A program made the translations under genes and the position numbers. A DNA stretch of 17,829 bases, taken from positions 1 through 17,829 of the forward strand of contig CAZGEW010000025.1 of NCBI GenBank assembly GCA_964524225.1, in the 5' to 3' direction. This document shows, one piece after another, positions 12,660-17,829 of the stretch; position 1 is the stretch's first letter; the number at the start of each line of letters is the position of its first letter. The notes beneath the pieces were generated by a model. The model searched no databases. It was not told the origin of the DNA and saw nothing but the letters and a program-made list of their open reading frames with translations. This DNA is from GCA-2688775 sp964524225. Lineage in GTDB: Archaea > Nanobdellota > Nanobdellia > Woesearchaeales > GW2011-AR4.

Positions 12660-14164
12660 GTTTTACCCTCAATAAACTTATTTATGGAATTATTTAGTTC
12701 ATTTATTTTAACCCTAACCTGTTGCATAGTGCCTCTATCCCTTATAGTGACAGTAGAATCCTCCAAAGTTTGAAAATCTATGGTAACGCAAATTGGTGTT
12801 CCTATTTCATCTTGTCTACTATATCTACGCCCAATAGAGCCACTGACATCAAATGTGCATGTGAATTCTTTCTTCAACTTGTCATAAACATCTCTTGCCT
12901 TCTTTACAAGTTCTTCCTTGTTTGACAAAAGAGGAAAAACACCAACCTTAATTGGGGCTAATTTAGGGTGAAGCTTTAGTACTACATTTTGTCTTTTTTC
13001 ATCATAAGCATAAGCATCAAACATAAAAACAAGGAAAGCCCTTTCAACACCTTGTGACGGTTCGCAAATTACATGAGGCAATATCCTTTTCTTTGTTTCT
13101 TCATCAAAAATTGTCAAATCAGTTTTTGAACGCTCCATATGCTGTTTTAAATCAAAATCTGTCCTATTGCTTAAGCCCTGCAGTTCTTTCCAACCAAATG
13201 GAAATTTGTATTCCAAGTCCCAAGTGTCAAGTGCGTAATGGCTAAGCTCTTCTTGGACATGTTGCCTTATTCTGAAATGATCTGGATTAGCAGCGAGGTC
13301 AACAAACCACTTATGCATTTGAGCAAGCCAATAGGCATGCCATTTTGTTTTGATAATCTTTTTGTCAATACATTCTTTTATTGTCATTTTTTCCATTGGT
13401 TTTTTGTGCTTTTGCATCTCTGCCGATAAAACATTTAACTCATAATCCAAAACTTCATCAATAAAATAACATTCTCCCTGTTTTTCAGGATGCACAAAAT
13501 ACTCCATCTCCATTTGTTCAAACTCTCGCATTCTAAATAAGAAATCTCTAGGAGAAATTTCGTTCCTAAATGCCTTTCCAATCTGTGCAATACCAAACGG
13601 CAATTTCAGCCTTGCATTTTCTTGAACTAGCTTAAAATTTGTAAAAATAACTTGTGCAGTTTCTGGTCTCAAGTACGCAACTGAACTTGATGTTTGCACA
13701 GGTCCAACATTTGTTGTGAACATTAAATTGAACTTCTTTGGTTCGCTTAGCTCATTTCCACATTTTTGGCATTTTATTTTATGTCTTGAAATCTCTTTTG
13801 CAATATCTTCAAGTGACATTCCTGCAGTAGATATCTTTAGTTTGTCTTCTATTAATTGGTCCCCTCTAAATCTTGTGCTGCATTTCTTGCAATCAACAAG
13901 AACATCGGTAAATACATTAACATGGCCAGATGCTGTCCAAACTGCTGGATGTGTGATAATGCTTCCATCAATTCCAACAATATCATCTCTCTGCTGAACA
14001 AATGTTTTCCACCATTCTTTCTTTATATTATTCTTTAACTCAACTCCAAGATGTCCAAAATCATAAAACCCAGCAATCCCGCCATAAATCTCAGAATTTG
14101 GATACACAAATCCTTTTCTTTTGCAGAAAGTTGCCATATCATCTATTGTTATCATTTGTTCCAT
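12656..14164 (-). CDS. glyS: Glycyl-tRNA synthetase, archaeal/eukaryotic homodimeric class II type
   Basis: 502 residues from the ATG at 14164; a GTG lies just before it. It charges tRNA-Gly with glycine. The N-terminal part reads MATFCKRKGFVYPNSEIYGG and GIAGFYDFGHLGVELKNNIK, the usual start of the alpha2 enzyme. The insertion holds a zinc-like site, CKKC (C92, C95) and CQKC (C132, C135). The class II core follows: RPETAQVIFTNFK, then motif 2 PFGIAQIGKAFRNEISPRDF and the glycine-enzyme phrase FRMREFEQMEMEYFVHP. CEPSQGVERAFLVFMFDAY is motif 3 country. The C-terminal anticodon-binding domain (about 405-500) includes IGTPICVTIDFQTLEDSTVT and VTIRDRGTMQQVRV. Length is a little short of typical archaeal enzymes (about 570). 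First gene of the operon with the OB-fold protein and the thioredoxin-CcdA fusion. Confidence 0.97.
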   Translation of the reverse strand: MEQMITIDDMATFCKRKGFVYPNSEIYGGIAGFYDFGHLGVELKNNIKKEWWKTFVQQRDDIVGIDGSIITHPAVWTASGHVNVFTDVLVDCKKCSTRFRGDQLIEDKLKISTAGMSLEDIAKEISRHKIKCQKCGNELSEPKKFNLMFTTNVGPVQTSSSVAYLRPETAQVIFTNFKLVQENARLKLPFGIAQIGKAFRNEISPRDFLFRMREFEQMEMEYFVHPEKQGECYFIDEVLDYELNVLSAEMQKHKKPMEKMTIKECIDKKIIKTKWHAYWLAQMHKWFVDLAANPDHFRIRQHVQEELSHYALDTWDLEYKFPFGWKELQGLSNRTDFDLKQHMERSKTDLTIFDEETKKRILPHVICEPSQGVERAFLVFMFDAYAYDEKRQNVVLKLHPKLAPIKVGVFPLLSNKEELVKKARDVYDKLKKEFTCTFDVSGSIGRRYSRQDEIGTPICVTIDFQTLEDSTVTIRDRGTMQQVRVKINELNNSINKFIEGKT

Positions 14165-14197
14165 CACGCATTTGTAATTTTTTTATTATTTTTAATT

Positions 14198-15118
14198 TTA
14201 TTGTTTTTTTAGCTCTTTATGTGATTTCCAAAAGAAGTAACCAACAATTGTAAAGGTTACTATCGGAGATATCCATTCTGGAATATGAACTCCAAAACTA
14301 TCTAATATCATAATAGTACCTAATGATAATATAGAATACATTGCACCATTCTTCAAATATTTATATTTCTTAACATTATCTATATTGCTCACTGTAAGTT
14401 TTCTCACAATTAAAGCACCTATACCATTCCCTATTAATATTAAAGGGATTGAAAAGGTAAATGCAAAAGCACCTAGAATACCATCAATTGAAAATGTGGC
14501 ATCTATCACTTCTAAATAAAATATTTTGCTCAAATCACTCATTTTTTCACTTCCTTCAAGCATTCTTTTTTCTGCCTGCTCCGCATTCTCCTTAAAACCA
14601 TGTGTTATGAAAAAGGCTGTTGAGCCAACTACTGCGCCAAAAGCCATAAATGGGTTTTTCTTTATCGCAAGCCAAACTATCGCAGTTAACATTATAGAAA
14701 CAACAGCAAAAAACCAAACACCTTGTCTTTCTATGAATCTTTCTCCAATTAAACCATAATGTTTTGGCTCTAAGAATAACCAATGGAAGAATAAGAATAC
14801 AAGAAATGTGCCTCCGCCAATAAGCAAAATTGGAGCAGACTCCTTAATAACCTTAGCAACATTTGGATTAGAGCTAAAAGAAGCTGTAAAGGCTTCTATT
14901 GGGCCTAAAGAAGGATTGCCCATCCATATTATCAGCCATGGCAATAGACCTCTAATTAAGAAAACAGCTATTAAGATACCCCATAATAAAAACCATCTTC
15001 TAGCCTTTTTAGACATTGTTGAAAGAACTTCAGCATTTATTATGGCATTATCTACACTTATAATTATTTCAAACAGGCTTAATCCTAAAACTATTAATAC
15101 AATTGAAAATAAGTCCAT
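14198..15118 (-). CDS. TerC/DUF475-family integral membrane protein
   Basis: A 306-residue protein with about eight or nine membrane segments. The first helix contains LSLFEIIISVDNAIINAEVL, the acidic VDNA motif of TerC proteins. A second acidic helix, EVIDATFSIDGILGAFAFT, repeats the pattern in the second half, as expected in the LysE/TerC fold. Loops WMGNPSLGPIEAF and FITHGFKENAEQAEKRML fit DUF475. TerC relatives are linked to tellurite resistance and to manganese or other metal efflux and metalation of exported proteins. It has its own start after a 39-base gap behind the transporter gene; downstream lies glyS, 33 bases away. Confidence 0.85.
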   Translation of the reverse strand: MDLFSIVLIVLGLSLFEIIISVDNAIINAEVLSTMSKKARRWFLLWGILIAVFLIRGLLPWLIIWMGNPSLGPIEAFTASFSSNPNVAKVIKESAPILLIGGGTFLVFLFFHWLFLEPKHYGLIGERFIERQGVWFFAVVSIMLTAIVWLAIKKNPFMAFGAVVGSTAFFITHGFKENAEQAEKRMLEGSEKMSDLSKIFYLEVIDATFSIDGILGAFAFTFSIPLILIGNGIGALIVRKLTVSNIDNVKKYKYLKNGAMYSILSLGTIMILDSFGVHIPEWISPIVTFTIVGYFFWKSHKELKKQ

Positions 15119-15157
15119 TTTTTTAAGGTAATTAATCTAAAATAAAAAGATTGCGAC

Positions 15158-16600
15158 TTATCTCCTATCCAAAATCTTTTGCGGCATTAAATAAGCAATG
15201 AGTAAAGGCACTATAACAATCCCAATACCAAAAACTAAAATATATTGCCAAGGATAACTTTTATAGTTAAGTAAATCTGATTTTAATTGAACAAATAAAA
15301 GCAATAATATTATTAATGGCACTACATACCTTATTGAGAACCTCCATAATGCACCTATTTTAAAGATAGAGTTCAAATTGATGTGCTCTGATATTTTACT
15401 TGAATCAAAAAACCAACCAACTGCCAAAACTTCAAGCAAAATGGCAATTAAAATATTGTAGTAGGTAAAATGAATCATGATGTCCATTATGTAAAAACCT
15501 GGCTTTATTAGAAAGATTAGCCCAAACAAAAACCCAGTGCCTGCAACTGTAACAGCTGCATTAAATTGCTTTGTCTTTAGCTTCTCTGCTAATACACTAG
15601 AAATAGAAAACCCTAAGGCTGAAGCTCCAAATATAAAGAATATAGCTAAAAAAATGAAAAATAACATGCTAAGTATTGTGGGTTTGTAAAAAAATGGTAA
15701 TGCTTGAGCTAAAATTGTAAACTCTGAGCCAAATTCAAAAAATACTAAGTTTTCTATGCCTATTCCCTGTTTTGCACTTAAAAATCCTAAAATCCCGAAT
15801 AAGATAAAGCCTATAGCAATACTTACCAATAATTTAAAAATCAAAACAATTGCAGAATTTCCCATTACAAATCCTTTGTCACTTTTCCTAGCAAATGCAT
15901 GCATTGTTCCATACGATAAGCCAAATGAAATTGTTGCCAATGAAAAGGCACTAATCCACAAATCTAGATTGAGAAAATTACTAAAACTTAGTTTTGAAAA
16001 GTAATAGATACCTAATAGTGAATTATCAAGTGTAAGTGAATAGAAAAAAAAGAAAGACATTAGCAATGTGAACATCATAGCAGTTACTAAGAAATATTTT
16101 TTTATAGTTTCATAACCATTCTTTATATAAAAGAAAACAATGAGCCAAGCCATAATTAATGCGATAAAAACAGGCAAAGAAAATTGTGTAAAACCCCTAA
16201 ATGCATCACTAACTTGTAGCACATTATTAAAGAAATAAGCTTCTGCATCATTCCTCCATTGCAATCCAAAAGAAACAAAAAAATAAATTATATGCCATGA
16301 TAACAAAACAGCATAGTAACTCATTACAATAAAGGCATTAAATACCATAAACCATCCAATAGAGCTAAACCATTTTTTTATTGACGCAAATAAATCTACG
16401 ATATTTTTATTAAAATATTGCCCAATTGAGAACTCAAGCATTAGAAGAGGAGCCCCTAATACAAATAAAGCTATTAAATAAGGAATAAAAAACAATCCGC
16501 TGAACTTGGATGAATAGTAAGGATAAATCCATATATTTCCTAGACCTGTGGCTGCACATACTGCTAATAAGACAAAAAAGAATCTTGAGTTGTTCCTCAT
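15158..16600 (-). CDS. Neurotransmitter:sodium symporter (SNF/NSS) family transporter
   Basis: 480 residues from the ATG at 16600; a second ATG at 16606 lies in the GCATG that belongs to the flanking palindrome. About eleven or twelve hydrophobic helices. The N-terminal motif RFFFVLLAVCAATGLGNIWIYPYYS is the unwound first helix of NSS/LeuT proteins (family wording AxxxGLGNxWRFPY), where Na+ and the amino-acid substrate bind. LLMLEFSIGQYFNK follows in helix 2. The tyrosine-rich helix 3 (VMSYYAVLLSWHIIYFF) and ISFGLSYGTMHAF of helix 6 also match. Arg of RFPY is replaced by Ile-Tyr (NIWIYPY), a departure at the extracellular gate. Probably a Na+-coupled amino-acid or amine uptake system. The palindrome lies right before its start and within its presumed leader. 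Confidence 0.85.
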   Translation of the reverse strand: MRNNSRFFFVLLAVCAATGLGNIWIYPYYSSKFSGLFFIPYLIALFVLGAPLLMLEFSIGQYFNKNIVDLFASIKKWFSSIGWFMVFNAFIVMSYYAVLLSWHIIYFFVSFGLQWRNDAEAYFFNNVLQVSDAFRGFTQFSLPVFIALIMAWLIVFFYIKNGYETIKKYFLVTAMMFTLLMSFFFFYSLTLDNSLLGIYYFSKLSFSNFLNLDLWISAFSLATISFGLSYGTMHAFARKSDKGFVMGNSAIVLIFKLLVSIAIGFILFGILGFLSAKQGIGIENLVFFEFGSEFTILAQALPFFYKPTILSMLFFIFLAIFFIFGASALGFSISSVLAEKLKTKQFNAAVTVAGTGFLFGLIFLIKPGFYIMDIMIHFTYYNILIAILLEVLAVGWFFDSSKISEHINLNSIFKIGALWRFSIRYVVPLIILLLLFVQLKSDLLNYKSYPWQYILVFGIGIVIVPLLIAYLMPQKILDRR

Positions 16601-16608
16601 TTGCATGT

Positions 16609-16643
16609 TCAAAAACCACCCATCTACGATGGGGGATTTTTGA
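16609..16643. repeat. Solo IS200/IS605-style hairpin
   Basis: TCAAAAACCACCCATC (16609-16624), loop TAC, then GATGGGGGATTTTTGA (16628-16643): a 16-bp stem with two mismatches. It is preceded by GCATGT, as the similar right-hand stem at 5601 is preceded by GCATGC, and its sequence matches the ends of that element (TCAAAAACCACC, and GTTTTTGACA versus ATTTTTGACA). It is either an element end left after excision or decay, or a single-hairpin miniature copy. Confidence 0.65.
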
Positions 16644-16662
16644 CAGATTTAAATTTTACTAA

Positions 16663-17043
16663 GATTGTAATGATATTTATGTTTCATCCCAATGGGTTTA
16701 TTGTCCAGAATATGAAAATGGTGTATGTAAGGATGGGGCTTGTGTACCGTCAACTGAACCGACAGCTTCAGAAGTAACTGACCCACAAGCACATAGCATG
16801 ATTTTGGTTGGGAGACCAACAAAATATGCAGGAGCGCAAGCTAATGTATTGATTGATAATTTTGTACTGCCAGAACTTAATAGTGGACAATCTTTATTGG
16901 AAATAGCACATAACGGAGATCGTTATGCAGTTATTGTAACAGGAAGGGATATAGATGGGCCAAAAATAGCTTCAAATTATCTGGCTAATTGGGAAAATTA
17001 TCCAGACTTGTTGATAGGTACTGAAGTATTATTAACTAAATAA
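16663..17043 (+). pseudogene. C-terminal fragment of an S-layer-like surface protein
   Basis: An open frame from 16663 (directly after a TAA) to the stop at 17041 with no proper start. The first part is cysteine-rich: DCNDIYVSSQWVYCPEYENG, then VCKDGACVP, then a Pro/Thr/Ser linker. The C-terminal 80 residues (from MILVGRPTKYAG at 16798) match the end domain of archaeal S-layer-type proteins: a first strand ILVGxP, ANVLIDNFVLPELNSGQSLL, RYAVIVTGRDIDGPKIASNY and the final TEVLLTK. Coding upstream of 16798 shows that this ATG is not the true start. The upstream part of the gene is missing, and the solo hairpin lies 19 bases before the fragment. The likely story is truncation by an IS200/IS605-type event or deletion. 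Confidence 0.7.
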
Positions 17044-17077
17044 TAGTTTAGGAGGCATTCTTAATTTAATAGTAAAA

Positions 17078-17422
17078 TCAATCCATATTCTTTAATAATT
17101 CTAAAATCAAGGGTTTAAGTTTTGGAATATCTTCTTTTATGGTCTTCCACATAATTTCAATATCAACACCAAAATACTCATGTACCATCTTATCCCTCAT
17201 CCCTGCCATCTTTTTCCATGGTATAGAAGAATTTTTATCTTTAATGGATTTAGGTAGTTTTTTAGTCGCTTCTCCGATAACTTCAATACTTCTTATGGTT
17301 GCATTTATAGTTTTCCTGTCTTTTGCAAAAGATTCAAAAGTCATATTTTCCGTAAAGAATCCTATGTCATTAATCGAATCAAACATATCCTGAAGGTAAT
17401 CTTTGTAATCTCGTTTTATCAT
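17078..17422 (-). CDS. hepT: HepT-family toxin ribonuclease (DUF86)
   Basis: A 114-residue HEPN protein. RDKMVHEYFG contains the HEPN active-site signature Rx4HxY: R76, H81 and Y83. The first half is two long helices (YKDYLQDMFDSINDIGFF and NATIRSIEVIGEATKKL). It is the toxin half of the MntA/HepT system; the tyrosine of the motif region is the residue modified with AMP by the antitoxin in studied members. The ATG overlaps the last four bases of mntA. All three motif residues are present, so the toxin appears intact. Confidence 0.9.
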   Translation of the reverse strand: MIKRDYKDYLQDMFDSINDIGFFTENMTFESFAKDRKTINATIRSIEVIGEATKKLPKSIKDKNSSIPWKKMAGMRDKMVHEYFGVDIEIMWKTIKEDIPKLKPLILELLKNMD

Positions 17423-17712
17423 ACGTAGACCATTTCCTTGAGTATATGCTCACCAATTCTCGGCTTTAATGCTTTTTTAGATACAAGATCCACTTTGGCT
17501 CCAATTATATTATGGATATATTCTTCTAAATCCATAAATTCAAATAATCCTATTGGTTCATAAAAATCTACTAATATGTCAATATCGCTTCTTTTTCTTT
17601 GTTCTTTTCTAACAAAAGAACCAAATATTCCTATTTCCTTTACCTTAAATCTCTCGGCTAGTTCTTTCTTATGACTTTTAATGATTTCTTCTATTTCTTC
17701 CAGACTTTTCAT
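17419..17712 (-). CDS. mntA: MntA-family antitoxin, minimal nucleotidyltransferase
   Basis: A 97-residue protein with the minimal nucleotidyltransferase fold: GIFGSFVRKEQRKRSDIDIL (28-47), where GS (31-32) and D43/D45 bind nucleotide and metal, and VDL with the third Asp (D75). It adds AMP units to HepT and thereby neutralises it. GAGGT lies 6 bases before the ATG. A TATA-like tatataaatatt sits near 17739-17752. The order antitoxin then toxin with a 4-base overlap is standard. Confidence 0.9.
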   Translation of the reverse strand: MKSLEEIEEIIKSHKKELAERFKVKEIGIFGSFVRKEQRKRSDIDILVDFYEPIGLFEFMDLEEYIHNIIGAKVDLVSKKALKPRIGEHILKEMVYV

Positions 17713-17735
17713 GTTTACCTCACAAAAATAAAAAA

Positions 17736-17753
17736 ATCAAAATATTTATATAC
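17736..17753 (-). promoter_or_regulatory. TATA box of the mntA-hepT operon
   Basis: On the minus strand agtatataaatattttga is centred about 33 bases before the mntA ATG, leaving a short leader with the GAGGT ribosome site. The box is nearly symmetric and may also fire rightwards. The remaining bases to 17829 hold nothing I can name. Confidence 0.45.
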
Positions 17754-17829
17754 TTATCCTTTCATAGATTAACATGTTTAGTATCATAATTGGTTTACAT
17801 TTTAGTTAGTTTTTAAATAAGACTTTAAT

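Noticed and set aside
17774..17809. Possible leaderless mini-ORF MFSIIIGLHFS on the plus strand
   Set aside because: Eleven codons with only a shared symmetric TATA box as support; too short to claim.
1..17829. tRNA, rRNA, CRISPR array, integrase or intact transposase
   Set aside because: No cloverleaf, rRNA-like stretch, spaced direct repeats, or recombinase/TnpA/TnpB reading frame was found by reading both strands.

Overview
This window reads as a piece of an AT-rich archaeal genome. Many genes have a TATA-like box about 25-30 bases upstream of the start codon with no room for a leader. The glycyl-tRNA synthetase is the archaeal/eukaryotic type, and there are an S-layer-like C-terminal domain, a geranylgeranyl-reductase-family flavoprotein and a HypC. 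Short genes, overlapping starts and a minimal hydrogenase suggest a DPANN-type archaeon (Woesearchaeota or Pacearchaeota-like). That placement is inference; there is no rRNA to test it.

Left part (1-6065): a UPF0175 antitoxin followed by the broken start of a PIN toxin at the window edge. Next is a metal-handling block on the minus strand. In transcription order it holds a small frameshifted membrane-protein gene, a membrane protein with a CCxHH motif, a Cu(I)-type P1B ATPase whose N-terminus is a YHS domain, a flavoprotein, and then a winged-helix/TRASH regulator. The regulator has its own promoter, inside a 52-base near-perfect palindrome. Upstream of the block lie a compound palindromic element of IS200/IS605 style and the wreck of a second metal cassette: a regulator start joined to pieces of a Zn/Cd-type ATPase.

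Middle part (6085-11026): a two-gene [NiFe] hydrogenase. Its small subunit is reduced to one cluster, and the large subunit has both Ni-binding motifs. A minus-strand operon points towards it: a thioredoxin-reductase-like flavoprotein, a one-cluster ferredoxin and the hydrogenase maturation protease. The 3' end of the protease gene overlaps, in antisense, the codons of the large-subunit C-terminus that the protease should cut. After an EamA transporter come hypC and a translationally coupled gene whose C-terminus resembles HypC. The two carry complementary halves of the HypC active residues. I propose one working unit: H2 through a single-cluster hydrogenase, a ferredoxin and a flavoprotein that has lost the NADPH-binding arginines, to a thiol or NAD(H) acceptor.

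Right part (11079-17829): an operon of glycyl-tRNA synthetase, a membrane-anchored OB-fold protein and a thioredoxin-CcdA fusion; a TerC/DUF475 membrane protein; a neurotransmitter:sodium-symporter-family transporter; a single hairpin of the same IS200/IS605 style, next to a decapitated S-layer-like gene; and a complete MntA/HepT toxin-antitoxin pair. I saw no tRNA, rRNA, CRISPR array or intact transposase.
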